The position numbers and the translations under genes are program-made. The notes below the pieces were generated by a model. The model had not been told where the DNA came from. It did not search any database and worked only from the letters and a program-made list of their open reading frames with translations. A DNA stretch of 64,000 nt from Comamonas endophytica (GTDB lineage: Bacteria > Pseudomonadota > Gammaproteobacteria > Burkholderiales > Burkholderiaceae_C): assembly GCF_023634805.2 (NCBI RefSeq), contig NZ_CP106882.1:124001-188000 (forward strand). The letters run 5' to 3'. Every line of letters starts with the position of its first letter. Position 1 is the first letter of the stretch. Shown here piece by piece: positions 25,646-35,150 of this stretch.

Positions 25646-27352
25646 TCAAAACGACTCCCAGGCGCCATCCGCAGGTTTTCTCGCAGCAATGGCCGGAGCA
25701 GCTGCAGAAGCACGTGCCGGAACCGGGGCGCGGGCAGCAGCCAGCGGCGTGGCACGGCTTGTGCCAGCCGGGCGCGAGGCCGGAGCGTCGGTGTCCGACA
25801 GCCGGAAGATGCCCACGGCGCGCAGCAGCTCCTGGGCCTGTGTATTGAGGCTGCTGGCCGCGGCCGACATCTGCTCCACCAGCGCGGCGTTCTGCTGCGT
25901 CGCCTGGTCGATGTTGTTCACCGCTTCGCCGACCTGGGCCACGCCCGCGCTCTGCTCGGCGCTGGCGGCGCTGATCTCGCCGACGATGTCCGTGACGCGG
26001 CGGATGCTTCCGACGACCTGCTGCATGGTGCTGCCGGCGCGGTCCGCGAGTTGCGAGCCGCTGGCCACGCGCTGTACGCTTTCATCGATCAGCTGCTTGA
26101 TCTCCTTCGCGGCCGCAGCGCTGCGCCCGGCCAGCGCGCGCACCTCGCCGGCCACCACGGCAAAGCCCCGGCCCTGCTCGCCGGCGCGCGCCGCCTCCAC
26201 CGCGGCGTTCAAGGCCAGGATATTCGTCTGGAAGGCGATGCCGTCGATGACGCCGATGATCTCCGCCATGCGCTGGCTGGAATCGCTGATGCCGCGCATC
26301 GTCACCACCACCTGCTCGACCACCTGGCCGCCCTGCTGCGCCACGCTGCTCGCGCTTTGCGCCAGCTGGTTGGCCTGGCCCGCGTTGTCGGCGTTCTGGT
26401 GCACCGTGGTGCCCAGTTGCTCCATGGACGATGCGGTCTGCTCCAGCGCGCTGGCCTGGCTCTCGGTGCGCGCCGACAGGTCCAGATTGCCCTGGGCGAT
26501 CTCGGCGCTGGCGGTCGATACGCCCTCGGCGCCCTGGCGCACGGTGGACACCAGTGCCACCAGGCCCTGCTGCATGCTCGCCAGCGCGCCCAGCAGGCGG
26601 CCGAACTCGTCCTGCGAATCGAAGCGGATGGCGCAGCTGATGTCGCCTCGCGCAATCTCGTTGATGCGGTCTACCGCCAGGTCCAGCGGGCGCACGATGG
26701 CGCGCACGATCAGGAGCGCCGCCCAGCATGCCAGCGCCACCATCAGCATGCTGAAGATGAGCAGCATGCGCTGGCGTCGCTGATTGCTGCTTTCCGCCTC
26801 CTCGACCATGGTGCGCGAGCGCGCTTCGGTGAAGGTGGAATAGGCCTCGGTGGCCTGGATCAGCGAAGCCAGCAGCACCCGGCATTCGTCGTTCATCTTT
26901 TGCACGGCGGCCTCGCGCTGGTTGCCCAGCACCAGCGACGCGATGGCCATCGCCACCGGCTCGTACTGGCTTTCCACGCGCGCGATGTCCGCGACCTTGG
27001 CGCGCACTTCGTCCGCCACGCCCGGTCGCGCCGACATGGCCTGGAGTTCGCCGAGGTATTTGCGCACGTCGCCCACCGCCTGCTCGAGTGCGCTCTTCTC
27101 CACCGCTGCGTCCTCGGGCTTCGTCACGAGCGCGAGGTTGCGTGCGGCAATGGCGCGCCGGTCGACCGCCTGGCGCATCTTGTGCGCGGTGTCGGCGCGT
27201 GCCTGGATGCCGTGCACATAATCGCGGAAATGCGCGTTGTCCTCGCGCATCATCTGGATGGCATAGGCGGCGATGCCGACGATGACGGCAATCAGCAAGG
27301 CGAAGCTGCCGATTAGCTTGGCCTTGACCGACGTATCTTTCCAGGATTTCAT
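25646..27352 (-). CDS. Methyl-accepting chemotaxis protein
   Basis: A 568-residue chemoreceptor. It has TM1 (about 13-33), a helical periplasmic ligand domain of the four-helix-bundle type (35-190), TM2 (about 193-215), a HAMP domain and a long cytoplasmic coiled coil. The highly conserved tip is [21 protein letters not shown], followed by [19 protein letters not shown]. The C-terminus is an alanine/proline-rich linker ending GAWESF, which resembles the CheR/CheB-docking pentapeptide (NWETF type). It should signal through CheA/CheW, whose genes are not here. The ligand is unknown. Confidence 0.92.
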   Translation of the reverse strand: MKSWKDTSVKAKLIGSFALLIAVIVGIAAYAIQMMREDNAHFRDYVHGIQARADTAHKMRQAVDRRAIAARNLALVTKPEDAAVEKSALEQAVGDVRKYLGELQAMSARPGVADEVRAKVADIARVESQYEPVAMAIASLVLGNQREAAVQKMNDECRVLLASLIQATEAYSTFTEARSRTMVEEAESSNQRRQRMLLIFSMLMVALACWAALLIVRAIVRPLDLAVDRINEIARGDISCAIRFDSQDEFGRLLGALASMQQGLVALVSTVRQGAEGVSTASAEIAQGNLDLSARTESQASALEQTASSMEQLGTTVHQNADNAGQANQLAQSASSVAQQGGQVVEQVVVTMRGISDSSQRMAEIIGVIDGIAFQTNILALNAAVEAARAGEQGRGFAVVAGEVRALAGRSAAAAKEIKQLIDESVQRVASGSQLADRAGSTMQQVVGSIRRVTDIVGEISAASAEQSAGVAQVGEAVNNIDQATQQNAALVEQMSAAASSLNTQAQELLRAVGIFRLSDTDAPASRPAGTSRATPLAAARAPVPARASAAAPAIAARKPADGAWESF

Positions 27353-27823
27353 GGTTTCCCTTTGCCAGTGGAATGCGTTGATTCAATGCGCGATTGAATC
27401 GGTTTTCAGGGCCAAATACCTGTTCCTGCATGGGAGGAAAATGCGCCATGAGCGCAAGCGACACCACCAACTCCACTGATGAGCTGCAAATGCGGCCCAA
27501 GAATGCCCCGCATACCGCCACGTCAACGAGCAGCCTGGCGAGCGCACCGTCCCGGTGCATGGCGCTCAACGAAAATATTCAAAAGCGCAAATATCTTTTA
27601 CCGGGTGCATATTAAACATGCATATGAAGCATCGCACCCAATAATAGATAGAAATTTTCTTCTTAAAAACCATGTAGGATAGATATTACAAAGCCCTGGA
27701 ATACCTCAGGGCTTTCGGCGCATGGCAAAGGAAATTAATAAGGGTTTCCCCTAATAAAGCATTCTGTGCGTTGGAGGATAGCCAGATGCCGCATCCGCAT
27801 CGCAGCGGATCGGCCCATTGCGC
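27353..27823. other. Long A/T-rich intergenic region upstream of the chemoreceptor
   Basis: No protein-like frame. The part from about 27,560 to 27,780 is far richer in A/T than the rest of the window and includes stretches such as ATATTCAAAAGCGCAAATAT. It should carry the leftward chemoreceptor promoter and the 3' end of the leftward catabolic block. A small RNA or a transferred fragment cannot be excluded. Confidence 0.4.
27690..27715 (-). terminator. Putative hairpin terminator downstream of the catabolic block
   Basis: AAAGCCCTG (27690-27698) and CAGGGCTTT (27707-27715) form a perfect 9-bp stem with an 8-base loop. It lies about 110 bases after the stop of the Bug gene at 27824, in the direction of that operon. 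There is no long T-run, only TTTGTAATAT on the leftward strand, so efficiency is uncertain. Confidence 0.45.
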
Positions 27824-28804
27824 TCAGAGCGTGACCTTGGCGTCGCGGATCACCCGGCCCCATTTCTGCGTTTCCGCGGCAATGAAGCGGTCGCATTCCT
27901 CGGGCGTCGAGCCCTCTGCCACCGTGCCCATGGCCGCGAGGCGCGCCTGGCCCTCGGGGCTCAGCAGGATCTTGCGCACCTCGGCCGACATGCGCTGCAG
28001 GATCTCGCGCGGCACGCCCGTTGGTGCGACCATGGCCGCCCAGGTGCTGCCGACCAGGCCGTCGATGCCCTGCTCGATGAAGGTCGGCACCTCGGGCAGC
28101 GAGGGAATGCGCTTTTCGCTGGCCACGCCGATCAGGCGGATGCGCCCGGCCTTGGCCGGCTCGATGAGGTTGGGCGGCGGGTCGAGGAACAGCGGCACCT
28201 GCCCGCCCATCAGATCGACCAGCGCCGGCGACGCACCCTTGTAGGGCACGTGCACCATCTCGGTCTTGGTGAGCAGCTGCAGCAGCTCGGTGGTCAGATG
28301 CGCGCTCGAGCCCGCGCCCGAGGAGGCAAAGCTCACCTTGCCGGGATTCGCTCGCGCGTAGGCCACCAGCTCCTGCGCGGTCTTGAACGGTGCATTGTTC
28401 GATACCGCCGCCACCAGCGGCGACACGCCCATCAGCGACACGCCGACGATGTCCTTCGTCGGGTGATAGGGCAGCTTGTCGTAGAGCGTGGTGTTGCCGG
28501 CAAAGGCCGCGATCACCACGCCAAAGGTCAGCCCGTCGGGTGCCGACTTGGCGACCTGGTCCACGCCGATGATGCTGTTCGCGCCGGGCTTGTTCTCGAT
28601 GACGATGGGCTGGCCCAGGGCCTTCTGCAGGCCGACCTGCAGCAGGCGTGCCATCTGGTCGGTGAAGCCGCCGGCGGTGTAGGGCACGATGATGCGCACC
28701 GGCTTGTTCGGCCAGCCGGGCTGTGCCCAGGCCGGCGTGGATGCCACGGCAGCGCCCGCAGCCGCGGCATGGAGGAAGGAACGGCGTGTAGTCGATGGCG
28801 ACAT
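27824..28804 (-). CDS. Bug-family receptor, Tat-like signal, last gene of the catabolic block
   Basis: A 326-residue protein from ATG 28804, chosen because the signal peptide (TTRRSFLHAAAAGAAVASTPAWA, twin arginines at 7-8) starts there. Bug hallmarks are PNKPVRIIVPYTAGGFTDQMAR, ENKPGANSIIGVDQVA, HVPYKGASPALVDLMGGQVPLF and PREILQRMSAEV. It lies about 80 bases downstream of etfA on the same strand. With a second Bug gene between etfB and the CoA-transferase, it may supply the organic acid degraded by this cluster. Ligand inferred only from context. Confidence 0.88.
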   Translation of the reverse strand: MSPSTTRRSFLHAAAAGAAVASTPAWAQPGWPNKPVRIIVPYTAGGFTDQMARLLQVGLQKALGQPIVIENKPGANSIIGVDQVAKSAPDGLTFGVVIAAFAGNTTLYDKLPYHPTKDIVGVSLMGVSPLVAAVSNNAPFKTAQELVAYARANPGKVSFASSGAGSSAHLTTELLQLLTKTEMVHVPYKGASPALVDLMGGQVPLFLDPPPNLIEPAKAGRIRLIGVASEKRIPSLPEVPTFIEQGIDGLVGSTWAAMVAPTGVPREILQRMSAEVRKILLSPEGQARLAAMGTVAEGSTPEECDRFIAAETQKWGRVIRDAKVTL

Positions 28805-28886
28805 GGTTTGTCTTTCTGTTGCTGCCAAGGATGAAATCGCCTCTGTTGTCTCCGGGTCCGGCAGAGGCGGGATGGAAAGCCCGCGC

Positions 28887-29819
28887 TCAGACCGCGCGGG
28901 CCAGTTCGGGCACGGCCGTGAACAGATCGCCTTCCAGGCCATAGTCGGCCACGGAGAAGATCGGCGCCTCGGCGTCCTTGTTGATCGCCACGATCACCTT
29001 CGAGTCCTTCATGCCGGCCAGATGCTGGATCGCGCCCGAGATGCCGACGGCCACGTACAGCTGCGGCGCCACGATCTTGCCGGTCTGGCCGACCTGCAGG
29101 TCGTTGGGGGCGTAGCCCGCATCGACGGCAGCGCGGCTGGCGCCGATGGCCGCGCCCAGCTTGTCCGCCAGCGGCGTGATGACTTCGTTGAACTTCTCGG
29201 CCGAGCCCAGCGCGCGCCCGCCCGATACGATGATCTTGGCGGCCGTGAGTTCGGGGCGGTCGCTGGCGGCGATCTCGCTGCCCACGAAGCGGCTCTTGCC
29301 CGCGTCTGCCGCGGCGCCAGTGGTTTCAACCGCGGCGCTGCCGCCGGTGGCGGCCGCGGCATCGAAGCCGGTCGTGCGCACGGTGACGACCTTGGTGGCG
29401 TCGCCGCTTTGCACCGTGGCGATCGCATTGCCGGCATAGATCGGGCGCTCGAAGGTGTCGGCGCTCACGACCTTGGTGATGTCGCTGATCTGCGCCACAT
29501 CGAGCTTGGCCGCCACGCGCGGCGCGACGTTCTTGCCCGAGGCCGTGGCCGGGAACAGGATATGGCTGTAGCCGGAGGCAATCGCCAGCACCTGGGCGGC
29601 GAGGTTCTCGGCCAGGCCGTTCTTCAGCGCCGCGCCGTCGGCGTGGATCACCTTGGAGACGCCGGCGATCTGGGCGGCTGCCTGGGCGGCAGCGGCCGCG
29701 CCTTCGCCGGCCACCAGCACATGCACGTCGCCGCCGCAGGCGGCTGCGGCCGTGACGGTGTTGAGGGTGGCGGGTTTGATGGAGGTGTTGTCGTGTTCTG
29801 CGATTACGAGGGAAGTCAT
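28887..29819 (-). CDS. etfA: Electron transfer flavoprotein alpha subunit
   Basis: The 310-residue alpha subunit begins [11 protein letters not shown] and shows the C-terminal FAD-binding region characteristic of Etf[40 protein letters not shown] and [26 protein letters not shown]. EtfAB accepts electrons from acyl-CoA dehydrogenases and passes them to ETF-quinone oxidoreductase. It lies downstream of etfB, separated by about 145 bases that hold a REP-like repeat. The neighbouring pair of acyl-CoA dehydrogenases is the obvious donor. Confidence 0.95.
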   Translation of the reverse strand: MTSLVIAEHDNTSIKPATLNTVTAAAACGGDVHVLVAGEGAAAAAQAAAQIAGVSKVIHADGAALKNGLAENLAAQVLAIASGYSHILFPATASGKNVAPRVAAKLDVAQISDITKVVSADTFERPIYAGNAIATVQSGDATKVVTVRTTGFDAAAATGGSAAVETTGAAADAGKSRFVGSEIAASDRPELTAAKIIVSGGRALGSAEKFNEVITPLADKLGAAIGASRAAVDAGYAPNDLQVGQTGKIVAPQLYVAVGISGAIQHLAGMKDSKVIVAINKDAEAPIFSVADYGLEGDLFTAVPELARAV

Positions 29820-29863
29820 GGGAGTTCTTTCGGGTGTGGAGGTTCGTGCCTGCGGCGCTCGAT

Positions 29864-29925
29864 CCTTCGACAGGCTCAGGATGAACGGGGGAAACCGTTC
29901 GCCCTGATCCTGAGCCTGTCGAAGG
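29864..29925. repeat. REP-like palindromic repeat, copy 2 (between etfB and etfA)
   Basis: CCTTCGACAGGCTCAGG (29864-29880) and CCTGAGCCTGTCGAAGG (29909-29925) are perfect inverse partners, with ACGGGGGAAACCGTTCG-like spacer sequence. It sits inside what should be a single transcript, where it could act in processing or stabilising the etfB part of the message. Confidence 0.85.
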
Positions 29926-29965
29926 ATCGAAGGGTGGACGGCCTGCCCTATGGATATGAAGGGCT

Positions 29966-30715
29966 TTAGATTACCTTCGCCTCATTCCTCAACTTCTCCA
30001 CCAGGGCCGCGACATCGGCCACCTTGACACCGGCGCCACGCTTGGCGGGCTCCGACACCTTCAGCGTCTTCAGCCGCGGCGCCACGTCCACGCCCAGTTC
30101 ATCTGGAGTGACCGTATCGAGCTGCTTCTTCTTGGCCTTCATGATGTTGGGCAGCGTCACATAGCGCGGCTCGTTCAGGCGCAGGTCGGTGGTGACGACG
30201 GCCGGCAGGCTCAAAGACAGGGTTTCCAGGCCGCCGTCGACTTCGCGCGTCACGGATACCTGGTCACCGTTGACTTCCACCTTGGACGCAAAGGTCGCCT
30301 GCGGCAGATCCGCCAGCGCCGCCAGCATCTGGCCGGTCTGGTTGGCGTCGTCGTCGATGGCCTGCTTGCCCAGGATCACCAGGCCGGGCTGTTCCTTGTC
30401 GACCAGGGCCTTGAGCAGCTTGGCCACCGCCAGGGGCTGCAGCTCGGCATCGGTCTGCACCAGGATCGCGCGGTCGGCGCCGATGGCCATCGCGGTGCGC
30501 AGCGTTTCCTGGCACTGGGCCACGCCGCAGGAGACGGCGATGACCTCGGTCACAACGCCCTTCTCCTTCAAACGCACGGCTTCTTCCACGGCGATCTCGT
30601 CAAACGGGTTCATGCTCATCTTGACGTTGGCGATATCGACGCCGCTGCCATCGGATTTCACACGGACCTTGACGTTGTAGTCGACCACGCGCTTGACGGG
30701 AACAATGATTTTCAT
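29966..30715 (-). CDS. etfB: Electron transfer flavoprotein beta subunit
   Basis: A 249-residue protein from ATG 30715 ([20 protein letters not shown]), the standard EtfB N-terminus and length. It has the AMP-binding region including [18 protein letters not shown] (about 123-140) and the family signature near [26 protein letters not shown]. With EtfA it forms the heterodimeric electron carrier for acyl-CoA dehydrogenases. It is followed by a REP-like element and etfA, and preceded by a Bug receptor gene 37 bases upstream. Confidence 0.96.
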   Translation of the reverse strand: MKIIVPVKRVVDYNVKVRVKSDGSGVDIANVKMSMNPFDEIAVEEAVRLKEKGVVTEVIAVSCGVAQCQETLRTAMAIGADRAILVQTDAELQPLAVAKLLKALVDKEQPGLVILGKQAIDDDANQTGQMLAALADLPQATFASKVEVNGDQVSVTREVDGGLETLSLSLPAVVTTDLRLNEPRYVTLPNIMKAKKKQLDTVTPDELGVDVAPRLKTLKVSEPAKRGAGVKVADVAALVEKLRNEAKVI

Positions 30716-30752
30716 GAATGTATTCCTCGAAGTTTTGTAAATGGAGGCGCGC

Positions 30753-31760
30753 TCACTGCGCGCCAATGCGCTTGTCGCGGATCAGCTGGCCCCAGCGCGC
30801 GTAGTCCTGCTGCACGCGCCGGGCCATGTCCGCGGGCGACTGGAAGTGCGCAATCGCGCCGGCATTGAGCAGCCGGGTCTGCACATCGGGTTCGGCCAGG
30901 ATCTGCTTGATCTCTGCGGCGATGCGCTCGATCACGGGCGCGGGCGTGCCCCGGGGGGCAAGCAGTCCGCCCCACGACACGGCGTCATAGCCCTGCATGC
31001 CCTGCTCGGCGATGGTCTTGACCTCTGGCAGCATGGCCACGCGCTGGGGCGAGCCTACGGCAATGGCGCGCAGCTTGCCGGCCTGGATATGCGGCAGCGC
31101 GGCCACCAGGTCGGAATACATGACCGGCACCTGCCCGCCAATGGTGTCGGTGATCGCGGACGGGCCGCCTTTGTAGGGCACATGCTGCATCTCGAAGCTG
31201 GCCATCTGCTTGAGCAGTTCCATGCTCAGGTGGCCAAAGCTGCCGGCGCCCGAGCTGGTGTAGTTCATGGGCGTCTTTTGCGCCTTGGCATGGGCGATCA
31301 GGCTCTTGATGTCGGTGACCTCCGGCAGCAGCCGCGGGTTGACCACGATCACGATCGGCAGGTCGTACACCGTGGCGACGGGCGCGAAATCCTTGACGGT
31401 GTCGTACTCCGCGCTCTTGTAGAGATGGGGTGCGAGCAGCGTCGGCGTGGCCAGCATCACCAGCGTGTAGCCGTCGGCGGGGCTGGAAGCCACCTGCGCC
31501 GCGGCAATCGAGCCCGAGGCGCCGGGGCGGTTCTCCACCAGCACCGTCTGCTTCAGGCGCTCGCCCAGCTTCTGGCCGACGATGCGCGAGGCCACGTCGG
31601 TCGGGCCGCCCGCGGGAAAGGGCACGATCAGCTTGAGCATCTTCTGTGGCCAGCCGGCCTGCGCCAGCGCGGCGGCGGGCAGCAGCGGCGCGGCGGCGGC
31701 CAGGGCCAGCAGGGCACGCCGGGTGCAGCGTGCGAAGGCGGTATTGCCATGCGGGTTCAT
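30753..31760 (-). CDS. Bug-family receptor inside the catabolic block
   Basis: A 335-residue protein. ATG 31760 is chosen because AGGAGACAAGC precedes it and the signal ([22 protein letters not shown]) follows closely. Bug hallmarks are [60 protein letters not shown] and [15 protein letters not shown]. It is embedded between the CoA-transferase and etfB on the same strand, so its ligand is probably the acid activated by that transferase. Confidence 0.9.
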   Translation of the reverse strand: MNPHGNTAFARCTRRALLALAAAAPLLPAAALAQAGWPQKMLKLIVPFPAGGPTDVASRIVGQKLGERLKQTVLVENRPGASGSIAAAQVASSPADGYTLVMLATPTLLAPHLYKSAEYDTVKDFAPVATVYDLPIVIVVNPRLLPEVTDIKSLIAHAKAQKTPMNYTSSGAGSFGHLSMELLKQMASFEMQHVPYKGGPSAITDTIGGQVPVMYSDLVAALPHIQAGKLRAIAVGSPQRVAMLPEVKTIAEQGMQGYDAVSWGGLLAPRGTPAPVIERIAAEIKQILAEPDVQTRLLNAGAIAHFQSPADMARRVQQDYARWGQLIRDKRIGAQ

Positions 31761-31827
31761 GCTTGTCTCCTGTCTCTTATGGATTTGGAAGAAACTCCCG
31801 TGGCCAGGGGCCACGGGATCGGGCGTT

Positions 31828-33069
31828 TCAGGCGCCGGGCAGCGTCAGCACGCCCCGGGCCTGCAGGTCCCGAAGTTCCTGTTCGGACAGCTGCAGCAGT
31901 TGCTGCAGCACGTCCTTGGTGCCCTCGCCCAGCGTGGGCGGCGCATTGCGTATAGGCAGGCGCCTGCCGTCGAGGCGGTAGGGCGGCGCAAACACATGGG
32001 TGCTGCCGGCCACCGGATGCGGCATTTCCTGCAGCATGCCGGCAGCGCGCGTGCGTTCGCTGGTCAGCGCTTCATGCAGGCCAGCGACCTTGCCGCAGGG
32101 AATGCCCTGCGCCGACATGCGCTCGAGCAGCACGTCGCGCGGCAGGGCGCGGATCAGCTCGGTGAACAGCGGCAGCAGCGTTCCGCGGTTCTTCGAGCGC
32201 TCGACGTTGGTGGCGAACTTCGCGTCCTGCAGGATGTCGGGGCGCAGCACCACGTCGCGGCAAAAGCGCTCGAACTGCTGGTTGTTGCCCACGGCGATGA
32301 TCAGCGGGCCATCGGCGGCCTCGAACATGCCATAGGGCACGATCGACGGGTGGGCGTTGCCATAGCGCGCGGGGTCGCGGCCCAGCTGCATGGCATCGAG
32401 CCCGTAATAGCCGGTCACCGTCAGGCCGCAGTCATAGAGCGCCATCTCGATGAGGCGGCCCCGGCCCGTGCGCTCGCGCCGGAACAGCGCTGCCAGCACG
32501 GCCTGCGCCGCATACATGCCGGTCATCAGATCGACCACGGCCACGCCGAACTTGAGCGGCGGCTGCTGCGCCTCGCCATTGATGGCCATCAGGCCGCTCT
32601 CGCCCTGGATCACCAGGTCGTAGCCGGGCCGCCTGGCCTCGGGCCCCGAGCTGTCGTAGCCGGCAATGGCGCAGTACACCAGATCCGGCTTGAGCGACTT
32701 GAGCTGCTCGTAGCCCAGGCCCAGCTTTTCGGCGCCACCGGTCTTGAAGTTGTGCAGCACCACGTCGCACTGCGGCAGCAGCTCGTGGATGATCTTCAGG
32801 CCCTCGGGCGTCTGCAGGTCCACCGTCACCGAGCGCTTGTTGCGGTTCATGGCGCTGTAGTAGGTGGTCTCGGTCTTGCCGATGCGCATGCCCCAGTCGC
32901 GCGTGTCGTCGCCGCGCGCCGGGTGCTCCACCTTGATCACCTCGGCGCCGAAGTCCGCCAGCACCATGCCGCACATCGGGCCGGCGAACACGCGCGAGAG
33001 ATCGAGGACGCGGATGCCGTCCAGGGGGAAGTCGGTGGTGTCGGTCGTTGTGGTGTTGTTGTCGCTCAA
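31828..33069 (-). CDS. Class III (CaiB/BaiF) CoA-transferase
   Basis: From TTG 33069 the protein has 413 residues; this start has an AAGGAGA site at the right distance, while ATG 33108 lies in the REP region. Family III features include LDGIRVLDLSRVFAGPMCG at the N-terminus, FGAEVIKVEHPARGDDTR, and the nucleophilic-aspartate segment VAVVDLMTGMYAAQ. These enzymes move CoA from a donor such as succinyl-CoA to a carboxylic acid. Here it is the only acid-activating gene in the cluster, so it probably starts the pathway in place of a CoA ligase. Confidence 0.92.
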   Translation of the reverse strand: MSDNNTTTTDTTDFPLDGIRVLDLSRVFAGPMCGMVLADFGAEVIKVEHPARGDDTRDWGMRIGKTETTYYSAMNRNKRSVTVDLQTPEGLKIIHELLPQCDVVLHNFKTGGAEKLGLGYEQLKSLKPDLVYCAIAGYDSSGPEARRPGYDLVIQGESGLMAINGEAQQPPLKFGVAVVDLMTGMYAAQAVLAALFRRERTGRGRLIEMALYDCGLTVTGYYGLDAMQLGRDPARYGNAHPSIVPYGMFEAADGPLIIAVGNNQQFERFCRDVVLRPDILQDAKFATNVERSKNRGTLLPLFTELIRALPRDVLLERMSAQGIPCGKVAGLHEALTSERTRAAGMLQEMPHPVAGSTHVFAPPYRLDGRRLPIRNAPPTLGEGTKDVLQQLLQLSEQELRDLQARGVLTLPGA

Positions 33070-33108
33070 TTTTGTCTCCTTCGTCGGTGCTAGAGCGTTG
33101 CCCGTCAT

Positions 33109-33165
33109 CCTTCGACGGGCTCAGGACGAACGGACCAATACCGTTCGCCCTGAGCTTGTCGAAGG
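33109..33165. repeat. REP-like palindromic repeat, copy 3
   Basis: CCTTCGACGGGCTCAGG (33109-33125) and CCTGAGCTTGTCGAAGG (33149-33165) form an inverted repeat with two mismatches relative to a perfect pair. It lies between the enoyl-CoA hydratase and CoA-transferase genes, again inside a presumed operon. Confidence 0.8.
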
Positions 33166-33200
33166 GCGTTTTAGGGCGTGGCGGTCAACATGAAAACGCC

Positions 33201-34004
33201 CTAGCCGCGCAGCTTGGTGTAATCCGGCGCCCGTTTCTCCAGAAACGCCCCGATGCCCTCGCGAGACTCCTCGCCGGCCTGCGCATGCACCATGTACTGC
33301 GCTTCCATGTCGAGCTGCTGCTCCAGCGTGTTGCCATAGGCGCTGTGGCAGAGTTCCTTGATGTGTGCCATGGCCTCGTCGGGTCCGGCGGCCAGCTGCG
33401 CGGCCAGCGCCACGGCCTGCGCCAGCGCCTCGCCGGGCTCGGCCAGGCGGTTGACGGCGCCCAGTGCATGCAGGCGCTCGCCCGAGATGCGCTCGCCGGT
33501 CAGGCACAGCTCGGTCAGCACCTGGCGCGAGACGAACTGGGAAAGAAAGGCCGTGGCGCCGCCATCGGGCGTGAGGCCGATCTTCACATAGGCCACCGAG
33601 AACACCGCGTTGCGCGCCGCCACCAGCAGGTCGCAGGCCAGCGCCAGCGACACGCCGGCACCGGCGGCCGCGCCTTCGACGGCGGCAACGACCGGCTTGG
33701 GACAGTCGCGCAGCGCGCGGATCAGGTCATGCAGGGCCTCGATCTTCTCGCGCCGCTCGGGCAGCGCCAGCTCGCGGCGCGTGGCCAGCAGGCGCAGGTC
33801 GCCGCCGGCGCAGAAATGCCCGCCCTCGCCCGTCAGCACGACGGCACCCACCGTGGCGTCGTCCTTCGCGTCCTGCAGCGCCTGGGTCAGCGCAGCATAG
33901 AAGGCCGGCGACAGCGCATTGCGCGCGGCCGGGTTGTTGTTGCTCAGCACCAGCACCGCGCCTTCGCGGCGCGTGATCAGGGCGTCGTTGCGTTCGCTGC
34001 TCAT
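33201..34004 (-). CDS. Enoyl-CoA hydratase/isomerase family protein
   Basis: This 267-residue crotonase has the oxyanion-hole segments GEGGHFCAGGDLRLL (about 59-73) and VEGAAAGAGVSLALACDLL (about 108-126), and the later IGLTPDGGATAFLSQF. Gly/Asp replace one of the usual catalytic glutamates (PDGG), so it may be an isomerase, hydrolase or ring-cleaving crotonase rather than a simple hydratase. Its ATG overlaps the stop of the small acyl-CoA dehydrogenase gene (ATGA). In pimelate-type clusters such a gene accompanies the paired dehydrogenases. Confidence 0.9.
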   Translation of the reverse strand: MSSERNDALITRREGAVLVLSNNNPAARNALSPAFYAALTQALQDAKDDATVGAVVLTGEGGHFCAGGDLRLLATRRELALPERREKIEALHDLIRALRDCPKPVVAAVEGAAAGAGVSLALACDLLVAARNAVFSVAYVKIGLTPDGGATAFLSQFVSRQVLTELCLTGERISGERLHALGAVNRLAEPGEALAQAVALAAQLAAGPDEAMAHIKELCHSAYGNTLEQQLDMEAQYMVHAQAGEESREGIGAFLEKRAPDYTKLRG

Positions 34005-35140
34005 TGCACGCTCTCCCGGCCCAGCGCCATGAAGCGCGCCAGATGGTGGTCCTCGTCGCCCAGCTCATGGTCGATCATGACCAGGCGCTTGGCATAGTGC
34101 GACAGCGGCAGTTCCCAGGTCATGCCGATGCCGCCATGCATCTGGATGCTTTCCTCGGCAACCAGCGCGCCGATGCGGCCGATGCTGAACTTCGCCGCCG
34201 ACAGCGCGCGCTCGCGCGTGAGGCGGTCGGCATCGAGCGCCGCGGCGGCATTGATCACCGCCGAGCGCGCCTGCTCGATTTCCAGCAGCAGGTCGGCCAT
34301 GCGGTGCTGCAGTGCCTGGAAGCTGCCGATCGCCACGCCGAACTGCTTGCGCGTGCGCAGGTATTCCAGCGTGTCGCGCTTGGCGATCTCCATCGCGCCC
34401 AGGGCCTCGGCGCACAGCGCCAGCACGCCCGCGCCGATGGCGATCTCCAGCGTCTGCAGGCCCCGGCCTTCGCCGCCCAGCAGGGAATCGCCGGGCAGCT
34501 GCACCTGGTCGAGCGTGATCTCGGCCACACGCCCGCCATCGATGCGGCCCATGCCGCGGCGCGTGACGCCCGGCGCATTGCCCGGCACCAGGAACAGCGA
34601 GATGCCGTCTTCACCGTCCATTGCGCCGGCGGTGCGCGCCGACACCAGCAGCAGATCGGCGTGATCGCCCTGCACCACCACGGCCTTGGCGCCGGACAGA
34701 GCCCAGCCTTCGCCATTGCGCTCGGCGCGCGTGGCCACGCGGTTCAACTCGTAATGGCTGCCAGGCTCGTCATGCGCCAGCGCGGCCACCGTGCTGCCAT
34801 CGATCAGGCCGGCCAGCCGCTCCTTTTGCGCCGGCGTGCCGGCCGCAGCCAGCGCGCGTCCGACCATCAGCGCGCCCAGGAAGGGCTCGACCACCAGGCC
34901 ACGGCCCAGCGCCTCGAACACCACGGCGATGTCGAAGCCGGCGCCGCCAAAGCCGCCGTCGGCTTCGGTGAACAGCGCGCCGATCGCGCCCAGCTCGGCA
35001 AACTGGCCCCACAGCGCGGGCGCCATGCCGACATCGCCATAGGCAATCGCGTTGCGGGTCTCGAAGCCATATTGCTCGGTGACGAAGCGCTCGAGCGTGT
35101 CCGCCAGCATGCGGCGGTCTTCGGTAGGTTCAAAGTTCAT
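34001..35140 (-). CDS. Acyl-CoA dehydrogenase, pimeloyl-CoA dehydrogenase small-subunit type
   Basis: A 379-residue flavoenzyme of the acyl-CoA dehydrogenase fold. It has an N-terminal helical domain (MNFEPTEDRRMLADTLERF), a middle beta domain (DEPGSHYELNRVATRA, GWALSGAKAVVVQGDHADLLLV) and a C-terminal helical domain (FGVAIGSFQALQHRMAD, ESIQMHGGIGMTWELPLSHY). It matches the PimD-type small subunit in size and sequence style. It lies 10 bases after the larger dehydrogenase, with which it probably forms a heteromer that hands electrons to EtfAB. The substrate, a medium-chain dicarboxyl-CoA, is inferred. Confidence 0.88.
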   Translation of the reverse strand: MNFEPTEDRRMLADTLERFVTEQYGFETRNAIAYGDVGMAPALWGQFAELGAIGALFTEADGGFGGAGFDIAVVFEALGRGLVVEPFLGALMVGRALAAAGTPAQKERLAGLIDGSTVAALAHDEPGSHYELNRVATRAERNGEGWALSGAKAVVVQGDHADLLLVSARTAGAMDGEDGISLFLVPGNAPGVTRRGMGRIDGGRVAEITLDQVQLPGDSLLGGEGRGLQTLEIAIGAGVLALCAEALGAMEIAKRDTLEYLRTRKQFGVAIGSFQALQHRMADLLLEIEQARSAVINAAAALDADRLTRERALSAAKFSIGRIGALVAEESIQMHGGIGMTWELPLSHYAKRLVMIDHELGDEDHHLARFMALGRESVQ

Positions 35141-35150
35141 TGCGGCAGCC

